This document shows positions 10,320 through 22,002 of a stretch of 64,000 nucleotides of DNA, one piece after another. This stretch comes from Ostrinia nubilalis (taxonomy: Eukaryota > Arthropoda > Insecta > Lepidoptera > Crambidae). Where the stretch lies: positions 124,001 through 188,000 of the forward strand of contig NW_026973569.1 in assembly GCF_963855985.1 (NCBI RefSeq), read 5' to 3'. The notes beneath the pieces are model-generated. The model saw only the letters and a program-made list of their open reading frames with translations, was not told where the DNA came from and searched no databases. A program made the position numbers and the translations under genes. The stretch's first letter is position 1; every line of letters starts with the position of its first letter.

Positions 10320-10492
10320 AAAGAAAGAAAGAAGATAATTTTATGACTCCATAATCGGCTTTGAAGTACTTACTGCATGCCAACCGGTTGTCGAAAACTT
10401 CGAAGACCCATAACTCTTTAAACTAGTCATTATATTACAAAAATATTTGGTACACGTATCAATAGTATGTATAGGTAGAACATACTCAAATA

Positions 10493-11597
10493 CAGTGTGA
10501 GTCACGTTAAAGTGTACATATGAAAATAGATGAAACTAGACCTATTTTTATCGACAAAAAAGAGGTCAAAATTTTTTTGAGATTTTTTAAAAAAAATTTA
10601 TAGAATTTTTTTTCTTCCAATTACTTATTGTAAAGAAAACGTAATAACTTTTAAACCAAGCGGTATATCCTGATAAAATGAAAACAGTAATAATGCTAAA
10701 TAACAGGCGATACAAAAAAAAAACCTAAAATACACAAAAAAGGCCAACAAATAATAAAAAATGATACTTTTTGAAAAAAATTTGCTTTTAAATTCGTGTT
10801 TTTTTTGGTTATTTGATAAATTTCTCCAAAAAATGCCCCTATAACCGGTGGTTTTTATTACTTTGTATTATTCTCTATCGTATTACCTTCGTAAAACCAA
10901 AAATCGCTTGTCTCTATCCCTATCACAACGTTTGCAATGATCGTTTGAACTAAGCCTCTCCGGGCGCGCCATTCAACGCTTCGTTAACAACGAAACTGAA
11001 AATGGCTCTAGATTTGTAATTTTGATAAAGATAAGTTAGATTTCAAATAAAAACCAAAGATTTCGAAGTAAAATAAGCATTTTAGTTAAAATTAAAATTG
11101 TCTCTACCTGTAGCGGAGAATAATGTTGTGGCAGGCCTTTGTTCAAACGATCATAGCAAATGTTGTGATAGGGATTGAGACATGCGGTTTTTGGTTTTAC
11201 AAAGATAATACGATAGAGAATAATACAAAGTAATAAAAACCACCGGTTATAGGGGCATTTTTTTGAGAAATTTATCAAATAACCAAAAAAATACGAATTT
11301 TTAAGCAGATTTTTTTCAAAAAAATTTATTTTTTATTATTTGTTGGCATTTTCAGGGTATTTCATGTATTTTTTAAGTATCGCCTTTTATTTAGCATTAT
11401 TACTGTTTTTATTTTATCAGGATATACCTCTTAGTTTAAAAGTTATTACGTTTTCTTTACGAGAAGTAATTGGAAGAAAAAAAAATCTATAAAAAATTAA
11501 AAAAAAATCTCAAAAATTTTTTGACCTCTTTTTTGTCGATAAGAATAAGTCTAGTTTCACATATTTTCATATGTACACTTTAACGTGACTCACACTG
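10493..11597. mobile_element. Foldback DNA element, TA-flanked, on the unit 1/2 junction
   Basis: 1105 bp starting CAGTGTGAGTCACGTTAAAG and ending with its reverse complement, flanked by TA (10491-10492, 11598-11599). The arms are each about 450 bp and almost entirely inverted copies: for example CCGGTGGTTTTTATTACTTT near 10848 reappears inverted near 11230. A ~190-bp centre holds CTCCGGGCGCGCC. The undisturbed junction of units 2 and 3 (21235-21246, ctcaaatattac) is its exact empty site. CAGT ends plus TA suggest a Tc1/mariner-type parent. It has no coding potential and could form a long hairpin RNA. Confidence 0.92.
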
Positions 11598-11602
11598 TAT
11601 TA

Positions 11603-12168
11603 CTGAAATCGCAAACATCGACTTTTTTTACCTGCCCGCTTCGCGTGGAATGCCCCATATGTGCTTTGAATTTATGAATGGGTAGTTCTACAACAGTTTG
11701 TGGTAATTTATTAAATAATTTAATACATTTCCCCATAAATGTATTCCCAATGTTATGCAGTCTGAAATTTGGAACGGCAAGTTTATTTTTGTTTCTTGTA
11801 TTAAAGTTATGCAAATCGCTCTTTTTCGTGAATTGCTCTATATTTTTGCGAACATATAAAAGGTTTTCATAAATGAACTGTGAAGCTACTGTCAGTATGT
11901 TAATTTCCTTAAAAAATTCTTTCAAGGAAAATCGGGGTCCAAGGTTATAAATGGCCCGCACTGCTCTCTTCTGCAGAACAAACACAGTTTCAATGTCCGC
12001 GGCTGAGCCCCACAACAATATGCCGTATGACATTATACTGTGAAAATAGCTAAAATATACTAGCCTTGCCGTTTCAATGTCAGTTAATTGCCTTATCTTT
12101 CTCACTGCAAAAGCAGCCGAACTGAGCCTTTTTGACAAAATAATCAGAATCTTGAAATTCGGCACGAA
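11603..12168 (-). pseudogene. LINE RT C-terminal fragment (unit 2)
   Basis: Same RT end fragment as at 1159-1680, with about 55 bp more at its 3' side (GHSTRSGQVKKVDVC), which unit 1 has lost. This shows where the unit 1 breakpoint cut. Confidence 0.8.
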
Positions 12169-12360
12169 GCAACGTTATATAGTACAGATAAAGGAAAAAT
12201 TGCGAAAATGATAAATTTGAAGTTACATAAAATATTAAAATGTTAATTTTGCTTACATGACATAAAATATTTTTTTAATAATTATAAACTTACTACCTAC
12301 CCTTTTTCACATGAACGCGTAGAGATATTAAAGTTGAAATTCATATCAAACACTTCTTAA

Positions 12361-13740
12361 TAGTGTCCGACCGAATGTTCGGTTTCGGTTTCGTTTTCGG
12401 TTGAGTTTCGGTAAAAACACGAGTTTCGGTTTAGTTTCGTTTTCGGCGGCAAACTTGCCGAAACTACGACCGAAACCGAATGTGCATTCGGGAGTTTCCG
12501 CGCTGTTATCGGTCATGTTCGGCGCGTTGAATGAGTGAATGAATCCGATCAGAGCCAATGTCGTGATTCGCTGGCTTGTTTGTTTGCTGTTAGTTTTGCT
12601 TTTTTGTGGTGGCAAGTTTTCGAGTGTTTCATTTTGAATTTGGTAAGTTTTATCTCGTTTTATGTCGTTATAACATAAGAGCGGGTAGTAAACATAAAAA
12701 AAATATTCAATATGACTGATAAAAGTATAATCAAGTTTAATCTAACCTATTTTTTTTTTTTTATAAATCCGCGGGATAGACAAAAAAACATTTTTTTGGT
12801 TCGCAAATGCTATACATTAGTTATGTAGTTAGTAATCACTATAGTGCATTTCATGGTGATAATATTATGGATTCAGAGTTTCAAAGTTCATTTTAGTATT
12901 TATCACCAAGGTATCCAAGTGGCAAGTACAGTAGATACTAACGTACGTACTACCAATTTTGTTTTGAGAAATTATTAAGGTAAAAGACCCTACTATGAGA
13001 CGGGATATGTAGATGTAATTAAAAAAATCTAGACTATAAATCCTTCTTTTTCTTTTTTAATACATAATTTGATACCTTTTAGAGTAAAAAGGCGCGTTAT
13101 AAGTTCAATTTTAATGCATTATGTAATAGTTAAATTTTAGTAAATAGAATAGTAGAACATGAATGTCAGAGTTCTTGCATTTTTGTATGAAAGTTGCCGT
13201 TTTATTATTTATACCAGAAAAAAACTACGAATTATGTGGCAATTTTTAGTTTAACCGTGTTAATGTCCTAATATCTGCTTATCAATATGCAAGATCCCCT
13301 TACATTAAGTATAGATTATACCTAACAGACAATCTTTCTTTTGTTGTAGTATTCTTCAATCATCGATGATAAAAGAACAATGTCGTTAAAAAACAGCATA
13401 TGGCAATATTTTGAAACAATTCCATCTGATTTATCGAAAGCTAAGTGCAAACAGTGCAATAAATTATATTCACTAGGAAGTTCCGTTCGAGTCTAGAAGG
13501 CAAACTATTACTGGTTTGAAACTACACTTGTCTAAATAGCATGAAAATCTATGTGATTTAAAGAGAAAACAATAAAGTCTGACTGATTATAATAACGTTT
13601 TCTTTATTTTTCCCTCAAAATATGAGCCTTGTAAGGAAGTTTCGGTTTCGGTTTCGGTTTCGGCCGAAATAGACACCGTTGCCGAAATTCGTTTTCGGTT
13701 TCGGTTTCGGTCGTAATACTAGTTTAGTAGTCGGACACTA
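12361..13740 (+). mobile_element. Degenerate hAT-type transposon (unit 2)
   Basis: Copy of the element at 1873-3253 with the same CTTCTTAA duplication (12353-12360, 13741-13748), TTTCGG clusters and broken BED finger (ATG at 13380). Because flank and target duplication are copied too, this is a duplicate by segmental duplication and not a new transposition. Confidence 0.88.
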
Positions 13741-13858
13741 CTTCTTAAATCTAATTGCCTCTAAACTGTGAAAAATTCTAAATCAACGCAAAAATTCAAA
13801 ACGCTTTAAAACGATGACTATAAAATGTTGTAAATAAATAACTTTAATAAAAGAACTA

Positions 13859-14109
13859 AGCCGTGTGGTGACGGCAGAGTAGAATACATTTGTCACCAAC
13901 CCCTACTCTCCCGCGGGTGTCGTAAGAGGCGACTTAGGGACTACACATCAAACAGAGAATGGGCAGCAGCGCTCTCTGAAAAACATCAATCTTTTAAGCT
14001 GCGATCTCCAACCCGCCTGCCAAGCGTGGAGATTATGGCAAAACCCTCCACTATAGTGGAGGAGGCTCATAGTCCAGCAGTGGACTGTAAAGGGCTGTTG
14101 ATGATGATG
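13859..14109 (+). mobile_element. RTE-tailed SINE (unit 2)
   Basis: 251 bp, AGCCGTGTGGTGACGGCAG...GTTGATGATGATG, flanked by a 13-bp duplication AATAAAAGAACTA (13846-13858, 14110-14122). Unit 1 has the intact empty site. Its 3' end, GTCCAGCAGTGGAC...GGGCTG then (ATG)n, resembles the 3' end of RTE LINEs (the VQQW codons), so it probably borrows RTE machinery. The 5' body with CCCGCGGGTGTCGTAAGAGG is a sequence I recall as widespread in moths. Confidence 0.85.
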
Positions 14110-14607
14110 AATAAAAGAACTATTACAAGGTACTGGCCTACTATTTTAGTTATATTATAAAATAAAAAATATTAACTATGTTGACTCTCACAAAATTACC
14201 ATAACTATGATTGTTCTAAACTGAACGGTTTGCGCGAGAGTCACTTCCAAAGTATTAAAATGTGTCCCCTCTCTGTAAGTTCCAAAATAAGATAATATTA
14301 AAACTAAAAAAAATATATAATGTGCATTACGCATTACCATACAATTGGTTTGAACGATATCTAGTAAGTAATTTGATTTAATACGTCATAAATTGTAAAC
14401 CGCTACGTTTGTACGGCGGAACCCTCGGTGTGCGAGTCCGACTCGCACTTGGCCGGTTTTTTTATAGGTAATATAAAAAAAATATGGAAGACCAATACCC
14501 CTGGACAGATCTCTAAAAGTAACTTTTCTGATCTCTGCAAAAAATATCTAAGTTTATGTAAAAAAAAAAAGAAATTTAAATAAAATCTCAAGATTTCATA
14601 AGAAATA

Positions 14608-16209
14608 CCCAAGTAGGGAGCGTTGCTTAGGATTCAGTAAAATTGCTCGATACATCTTCTCAACATCTCCAGAAATTATATATTTGTGTTACCTGAACCT
14701 AATTAAAATTGAAAATAAATCATTCTGTATAGTTGGACCGACGTATTGGATGTCGTTGAGTGATACGCCTGACGTAGACTTAGCAGACGCGTCAAAAACT
14801 ACTCGCAGCTTCGTTGTTTTGCTAGATTCTCGCAATACGTCAGCCATGGTGGGGCAAGAAATAGCTAATTTTATGCCGATCACCGTTCGATAAGTTTGTG
14901 TCCCAAAAATTCGTACTCATCCATGAAATCCATGTACCTACATACGTATAAATGTAGCATCGCGCTCGAAACGTTTCTCTAAAGTTAAAAACCTACGTTT
15001 AGCCATAGCGTATGAGTCACCGAGAACGCTGGGTTCCGCACTGAGCGGCATGGTAACAATAAACTGACCGTCCGGACTACGTTTGGTATTTAACATGAAA
15101 CTTTCACGCACGCGCGTTCATCCAAAGAAAGACAATGTTTAGGAGAAATTGAATCTAGCTCCCAAAATTTTGATAATTGTATGCTGTTTGTTTTTGAAAA
15201 ATTACAAAAATATGAATGAGTAACGTTTAAATTATTATTAGTAGGTACAGAACCAGAAATTAACCAACCCAATTTTGTTTCACATAATTTTGGCAAGTTT
15301 TTTTCCTAAATTTATGTGATTACTCTGAATTACTTCCCAAAATATTTCAGCTCCTAGTAGAATATCTATATCTGTTGGAATGTTAAATGATGAGTCCGCT
15401 AAAATTAGTCCTGTAGGAATTGGTATGCAATTCATATTTATGTAGGATGCTGGCAATTTTTTATTTATTTCAGGCAAAATGTGGCAATTAATTTTAATTG
15501 AGTACTCATTATGCATTGATTCGATGGTGAGGTTGCAAGACTGTGTACTAGTACTAGTTATATTGTTAATACCTGTAACCTTGGATGGAACTGTCGCCAA
15601 GTCGGGACAATCCGAGCTTGGTACACACGGCGTCAGTACCAAAGTGAACTGGACTAACGTTGTCGAGCAGGACTCTGGCGCTGTACCTTTGACCTTTGTC
15701 GCTCACCGCTCTCACCACAGCTGTGGAAAGCAAGATATGACTTTGAGAATTAGGTTGTATATCTGCAGAAAATGAAACATTGTTACTAAAGCCTGGTCCG
15801 TGAGCACGTAGAATCCCGTCCAATGACCCCAAGCTGCCCATCTCTGTCGCTCGCACGTAATTATGTTGCTGTCGCGCTCGCACACTCACTGCGGGCGCGC
15901 GTCGCACAGTCGCGACAGCAATATAATTACGCGCGAGCGATAAGGATGGGTAGCTTGGGGTCATTGGACGGGATTCTACGTGCTCACGGACCAGGCTTTA
16001 GTAGTAGGCATTGGATGACGTTCTACTTTATTGTTGGATTGGTCTAAGTGAAAGTAAAGTGTTGTGGTTATCTTTGCAATATTTGCAGCATGAAAACCTA
16101 CAGCGCTTTTCTACGTGGCCTTCCCGTAAACAGGTCATGCATACCCCGAGACGTTTTGCCTTTTGTAATCTATTTTCTACAGTAAGACTTCTAAAAGAAT
16201 CACATGAGT

Positions 16210-16211
<2 letters not shown>
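14608..16211 (-). pseudogene. BEL/Pao relic (unit 2)
   Basis: Copy of 3857-5460: gag knuckle (16028-16211), protease (15280-15642), linker (15090-15296) and early RT (14689-14883), with the same frameshifts. It is interrupted by the MITE at 15789-15998. Confidence 0.9.
15789..15998. mobile_element. TA-flanked palindromic MITE (unit 2)
   Basis: Copy of the AAGCCTGGTCCG palindrome at 5038-5247, with TA at both ends. Confidence 0.88.
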
Positions 16212-16294
<83 letters not shown>

Positions 16295-16441
16295 AAAACA
16301 TTTATTTGGTTCCAATTTAAAATATAACACACAGAATCAGATAACAAAAAACAAGTACAAGTTAGAACCAAAATTGGCCACCGCTCAGTATGTGTCATGC
16401 TCTGGAGTGGTAAATAGGTGAAAATAATTTAATTATTTTAA
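16212..16441 (-). mobile_element. LINE/SINE 3' end with (TTTC)n tail (unit 2)
   Basis: Copy of 5461-5690. The (GAAA)n tract (16212-16296) is shorter than in unit 1. Confidence 0.6.
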
Positions 16442-16807
16442 TTTTCATACAAATCGGATTTCATAAAATTTATTTTGTATGAAAATTAAAAAAATTTAAA
16501 TGATGATATCAAATTTCTGACTTCACCATACCATTTATATGCCTATGTTAACATGGGCTAGTGTCGGCTCATATACCCATTTACCTAACACCCTGTATCA
16601 GGTGTTATTTTTTAACTGATAATACTTTACCAACACATCTAAAAAAATCATACAAATAAGACCCAAGTGTTTTTTCAAAAATATTCAGGCTAGTTTTCGA
16701 GTAAAACGACAAAGAATGTTTCGAAAAAAATAAAAAATAAATCATCCTTTGAGCGCGGTGAGTACTCGTTTACGCACTATCGAAGTAGCCGGCCGAGGGC
16801 AACGACC

Positions 16808-17003
16808 TGTTATGAGCCTCAGAGGATTTGGGTTTTTAAAAAAGAACACGAGATTAATAGGATAAGACAGCCGTCTAGTTCGGATGGTGGATTGAGACTG
16901 GCGTGGAGATGCGAGGGATCGCAGGCTATGGATAGAAAAGGATGAGTCGGCAAAAGGCGAAATGTCAAGTAAGCAATATAGGGTGCGAGGGCTATCTGTA
17001 ACA
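16808..17003 (-). mobile_element. Gypsy 3' LTR copy (unit 2)
   Basis: Identical to the LTR at 6065-6260, with GACC on the left and the GGGAGG polypurine tract on the right. It is followed by the same ~91-bp internal stub and then unit-specific DNA to 18062. Confidence 0.85.
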
Positions 17004-18062
17004 CCTCCCGGGGGTAGACTAAACATCGGGGTGAAATGAGCGATGTTTAGGAAAAAACGGAAAAAGGTAAGTATTTAGGTTTTACACATTTCTGATCGGA
17101 TGATTTCTATTCATTAGTGATCGGCTGTACTAAAGTGAACTAAAAGACCGATTTGAACGACCAAGACGGAATAGTTCGTTCTCGTTCACTTAATTAAAGG
17201 AATTGCTTCCTATTAGTACATAGTACATGTACTACACAAGCCTAGTTATGGCGTATCCGCACATGCCGGGCGGCACGGCCGGTTCGGTTCGGTTCGGTTC
17301 TGGGTATTAGTCCTGACCTAAATTAACTGGTGGATCTATTAATCCGGTCCACAATATCTTCTAATTACCAATAATTTACGACCTTTCAAAAGACTAGATA
17401 GAATGAAAGGTCTAGTATTCATTATATCTAAAAATTATTATGAGCCACTTAATTTCATAGGAATAGGATGAAAGCACTGACGACCGTCTGCCTCCCACAT
17501 AATCGCCTTTTGTAACTCGAAAGGTATAAAAATAACAGCTCATTCTATTTTTGTTAGGAAATATTCACAGTTACGAGTAATGTAATTTATTTTTCACGAT
17601 ACGGAAAAACGCAACTTTATTTACTACTACTACTTTATTTTATAACGTATTTTAGTATTTAATAGGTATTAAAAATGTCTTGGTGTTATTAAAAATCTAC
17701 AAAACATTCCGTCAAAAGTGATTTTATTTGCTTGTCAGTTTAACTAAACGCGCACAGGCGGCGGGCTTCCGGCGCGGTAGCGCGACGGCGCGGCGCTGGA
17801 TGCCACCCTTCGGCAGTATTTTCAGTCTAGCTCCGAATCCACTTCCACGCCCACTTTGAAAGTTGGCATGAATGTTCTACACAATATTAGCTATTTAAAT
17901 AAAAAAAAAAATAAAAAAATCGAAAGGGTCGAACTTTGTGAAAATCAAGGAAAAAAAATAATTTGCATTTTTTTTTAGGAAATTTTTTTTTCGTTTCCAA
18001 AAATACAGTTAAAAAGCACGGTAAATGAAGTAATAAATCCCGTGGTTTAATTATTTTAATAT
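17004..18062. other. Gypsy stub and unassigned DNA (unit 2)
   Basis: Copy of 6261-7319 with at least one substitution (cttccGgcgc at about 17770 against cttccAgcgc in unit 1). No gene recognised. Confidence 0.5.
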
Positions 18063-18073
18063 ATAATTTTATG

Positions 18074-19684
18074 CTTCTGAAGAGCCCTTAGTACCGGCGT
18101 TCCGCCTGCCTTCAAAAGCTCAGCCGTGATTCCATCATCACCCGGTGCCTTGTTGTTCTTCAGCTGTTTGAGAGCCATTCTAATCTCATACAGACTGACG
18201 TCCGGGATATCTTCGGTATAGTGTCGGGTCAGTCTAGCTCTTGGGTCTTCGGCTAGATTTGTGACAGGTGCGCGTACAGTCGTGTATAATTGTCCGTAGA
18301 ACTTCTCAACCTCTTCCAATATCTCCGGCCCCGACGAAATGGCTCTGCCATCCTCTGTCTTCAGCTTGGTCAGTTGACTTTGGCCAACAGACAGATCTCT
18401 TGCGAACACTTTAGAGCCTTTGTTTCGCTCAATCGCCTCTTTAATACGGTCTGTATTAAATTGGCGTAGGTCGCGAGTCAAAGACTTGGAGATCTGTCTG
18501 TTAAGGCGCCGATACTGAGCAGCATCTTCAGAGGACTGCAAAACCAAGTTCCGTCTCTCTTCCATGAGTTGATTGGTGAGGTCAGAGATCTTTTTGGTTC
18601 CTTTTGAACGACGGGTTTTAAAGAACTTAGACCCAGTCGTTTGGACAATTTCCACGAACCTGTCATTGTATTCGTCCACATTTTCGCAGTCTCCTAGGCA
18701 TTCGAAACGATTTTGCAACTCGAGCTGATTTTGAAAGCTTTCGGGGTTTTGGAGTTGGATGGGCGCTGGGCGGAGCGTAGACTTCATCAGTCGACATCTC
18801 TCGAGCTTGGGTCTGATATTCAATGTGCCTCTTACCATTCGGTGATCGCTTCCTGTTTTGACCGAATTGATCACAGAGACATCATTGAATATATGCTTCT
18901 TCGTCGACAAGATGAAGTCTATCTCATTTTTTGTAGCGCCATTGGGATGCAGCCATGTCCACTTTCGCTGTTTTGGCTTTCTGAAGAAGGAGTTCATCAT
19001 AAAGAGGCCCTCCTTCTCCATAAAGCCAGCCAGCAGTTGGCCACGTGCGTTCCTCTCTCCATACCCAAATTGCCCCACTTTCGGCTCATTATCGCTTCGT
19101 TTACCTAGCCTCGCGTTGAAGTCCCCCATCACAACGGTAAAATGGGACCGGGAGCTATGTATGGCTCTGGAAATATCCTCATACATAGTCTCCACTTCGT
19201 CGTCGGGGTGTTCCGTGGTCGGTGCGTATACCTGTATGACCTTCAGCGAATACCGTTTGGTGATTCTGAGTATCAGGTACGCTACCCTCGCCGAAACACT
19301 CTCGATCTGGACCACGTTGTTGACAAGGGACTTGTGGACGATAAACCCGACACCACCCTGGGACTGCTGGTCGCCCTCCCGGTTATAGAGCAGGTTTCCG
19401 GATTTGAGAATTATGGTGTCCTCTCCCTCTCTTCGGACTTCACATAATCCTACGATATCCCACCGTAACCTGCTCAATTCTTCCTCGAGTTCCATTAGCT
19501 TCACGTCTGTACGCAGTGTGCGAGCGTTATAGGTTGCCAGGGCCAGAGGTCGTCGGTGTTGGTAGCTTGGCATCCCCCGGGGATTCTTCGCACCCCTTGC
19601 CCCACCGTTACCGTGACCGCTACCGTGGTCCGGGATAGTGGGGCCGCCGGGGACTAGGGGCCGTTTTTTTGTTTGTGCCACCAT
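18074..19684 (-). pseudogene. RTE ORF, 5' half: endonuclease (unit 2)
   Basis: Same as 7331-8935, with ATG at 19684. The stretch reads ESFQNQLELQNRF where unit 1 reads ESFQLELQNRF, the only length difference between the copies. Confidence 0.92.
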
Positions 19685-19693
19685 TTTTAAATT

Positions 19694-21068
19694 TTTTAAT
19701 TTAAATTCCGTCATCCTCGAAGGAAAAACGCCTACGACATGGCACAGAAGTGTGGTGGTACTCTTCTTCAAAAAAGGTGACAAAACCTTGTTGAAGAATT
19801 ATAGACCCATCTCACTTCTGAGCCATGTCTACAAGCTGTTTTCGAGAGTCATTACGAATCGTCTCGCTCGCAGGCTCGACGACTTCCAGCCTCCCGAACA
19901 AGCCGGTTTCCGAAAAGGCTTTAGTACCATAGACCACATACATACGCTAAGGCAGATTATACAGAAGACCGAGGAGTATAATCAACCACTTTGCCTGGCG
20001 TTTGTGGATTATGAAAAAGCCTTCGATTCGGTCGAGACCTGGGCAGTGCTACAGTCTCTCCAAAGGTGCCAAATTGACTATCGATATATCGAAGTGTTGA
20101 GGGGTTTGTACAAAAACGCCACAATGTCGGTCCGCCTCCAGGATCGGGACTCGAAACCTATCCAGTTGCAGCGAGGGGTAAGACAGGGAGACGTCATATC
20201 TCCAAAACTGTTTACCACCGCCCTGGAAGATGTCTTCAAGCTTCTGGACTGGAACGGATTTGGCATAAATATCAACGGCGAGTACATCACCCACCTTCGA
20301 TTCGCGGATGATATCGTAGTCATGGCTGAGACCTTGGAGGATCTAGGCACAATGCTCGATGGCCTCAGTAGAGCCTCTCAACAAGTGGGCCTCAGAATGA
20401 ACATGGACAAGACAAAAATCATGTCTAATGTCCGTGTTGCACCCACTCCTCTGAAGGTTGGAGACTCTACACTCGAAGTTGTTGACAATTATGTATACCT
20501 GGGACAAACAGTCCAGTTAGGTAGGTCCAACTTCGAGAAAGAGGTCAATCGTCGAATCCAACTCGGATGGGCAGCGTTCGGGAAGCTTCGCCATATACTC
20601 ACGTCCGAAATACCGCAGTGTCTTAAGTCGAAAGTATTTGACCAATGCGTGTTGCCAGTGATGGTATACGGATCTGAGACGTGGTCGCTTACTATGGGCC
20701 TCATAAGAAGGCTCAAGGTCACCCAAAGGGCGATGGAGCGGGCTATGCTCGGAGTTTCCCTGCGTGATCGAATCAGAAATGAGGAGATCCGCAGGAGAAC
20801 CAAAGTAACCGACATAGCTCGCAGAATTGCTAAAATCAAGTGGCAGTGGGCGGGGCACATAGCTCGTAGAGACGATGGCCGTTGGGGCAGGAAAGTTCTC
20901 GAGTGGCGACCACGGGCTGGAAGACGTAGCGTGGGCAGGCCTCCTACTAGGTGGACCGACGATCTGGTAAAGGTCGCGGGAAGAGCCTGGATGCGGGCAG
21001 CGCAGGACCGTTCATTGTGGAAAACCTTGGGGGAGGCCTTTGTCCAGCAGTGGACGTCATTTGGCTGA
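19694..21068 (+). pseudogene. RTE ORF, 3' half: RT core (unit 2)
   Basis: Same as 8945-10319, including FADD and the VQQW end. No stops within the RT half. Confidence 0.92.
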
Positions 21069-21243
21069 AAAGAAAGAAAGAAGATAATTTTATGACTCCA
21101 TAATCGGCTTTGAAGTACTTACTGCATGCCAACCGGTTGTCGAAAACTTCGAAGACCCATAACTCTTTAAACTAGTCATTATATTACAAAAATATTTGGT
21201 ACACGTATCAATAGTATGTATAGGTAGAACATACTCAAATATT

Positions 21244-21810
21244 ACTGAAATCGCAAACATCGACTTTTTTTACCTGCCCGCTTCGCGTGGAATGCCCCAT
21301 ATGTGCTTTGAATTTATGAATGGGTAGTTCTACAACAGTTTGTGGTAATTTATTAAATAATTTAATACATTTCCCCATAAATGTATTCCCAATGTTATGC
21401 AGTCTGAAATTTGGAACGGCAAGTTTATTTTTGTTTCTTGTATTAAAGTTATGCAAATCGCTCTTTTTCGTGAATTGCTCTATATTTTTGCGAACATATA
21501 AAAGGTTTTCATAAATGAACTGTGAAGCTACTGTCAGTATGTTAATTTCCTTAAAAAATTCTTTCAAGGAAAATCGGGGTCCAAGGTTATAAATGGCCCG
21601 CACTGCTCTCTTCTGCAGAACAAACACAGTTTCAATGTCCGCGGCTGAGCCCCACAACAATATGCCGTATGACATTATACTGTGAAAATAGCTAAAATAT
21701 ACTAGCCTTGCCGTTTCAATGTCAGTTAATTGCCTTATCTTTCTCACTGCAAAAGCAGCCGAACTGAGCCTTTTTGACAAAATAATCAGAATCTTGAAAT
21801 TCGGCACGAA
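21244..21810 (-). pseudogene. LINE RT C-terminal fragment (unit 3)
   Basis: Third copy of the RT end fragment, equal to 11603-12168. Confidence 0.8.
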
Positions 21811-22002
21811 GCAACGTTATATAGTACAGATAAAGGAAAAATTGCGAAAATGATAAATTTGAAGTTACATAAAATATTAAAATGTTAATTTTGCTTACAT
21901 GACATAAAATATTTTTTTAATAATTATAAACTTACTACCTACCCTTTTTCACATGAACGCGTAGAGATATTAAAGTTGAAATTCATATCAAACACTTCTT
22001 AA

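Larger units (their letters stand above)
7331..10334 (+). mobile_element. RTE-clade LINE inserted with a 5' inversion (unit 1)
   Basis: A 3004-bp insertion flanked by a perfect 11-bp duplication ATAATTTTATG (7320-7330, 10335-10345). Its 3' part is on the plus strand and ends GGCTGAAAAGAAAGAAAGAAG. Its 5' part is inverted, so that the element's start codon (8935) abuts the middle of the RT domain (~8945). The inverted part ends in ...TPVLRALQK and the direct part resumes at SVILEGKTPTTWH, adjacent points of one RTE ORF. This is the product expected of twin priming. It is nearly full length but inactive because one ORF is split head to head. Confidence 0.93.
1159..10491. repeat. Tandem segmental duplication, unit 1
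   Basis: First of three head-to-tail copies. It aligns base for base with 11658-21240 apart from a missing 251-bp SINE, a 6-bp indel and a few substitutions. It lacks the first ~59 bp of unit 2: homology starts at atgtgctttgaatttatg. Content in order: LINE RT fragment, hAT derivative, BEL/Pao relic with MITE, (GAAA)n tail, gypsy LTR, unassigned DNA, inverted RTE insertion. It ends ...catactcaaat at 10491, where a foldback element is inserted. Confidence 0.95.
18074..21083 (+). mobile_element. RTE LINE with 5' inversion (unit 2)
   Basis: Duplicate of 7331-10334 with the same ATAATTTTATG flanks (18063-18073, 21084-21094) and the same inversion junction. It is 6 bp longer (3010 bp). Shared breakpoints prove one insertion followed by segmental duplication. 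Confidence 0.93.
11599..21240. repeat. Tandem segmental duplication, unit 2 (complete, 9642 bp)
   Basis: The only complete copy: it begins attactgaaatcgcaaac and runs to ...catactcaaat, where unit 3 starts at once. Its nested elements are those of unit 1, plus a 251-bp SINE at 13859-14109. The exact head-to-tail junction at 21240/21241 defines the period of 9642 bp. Confidence 0.95.
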
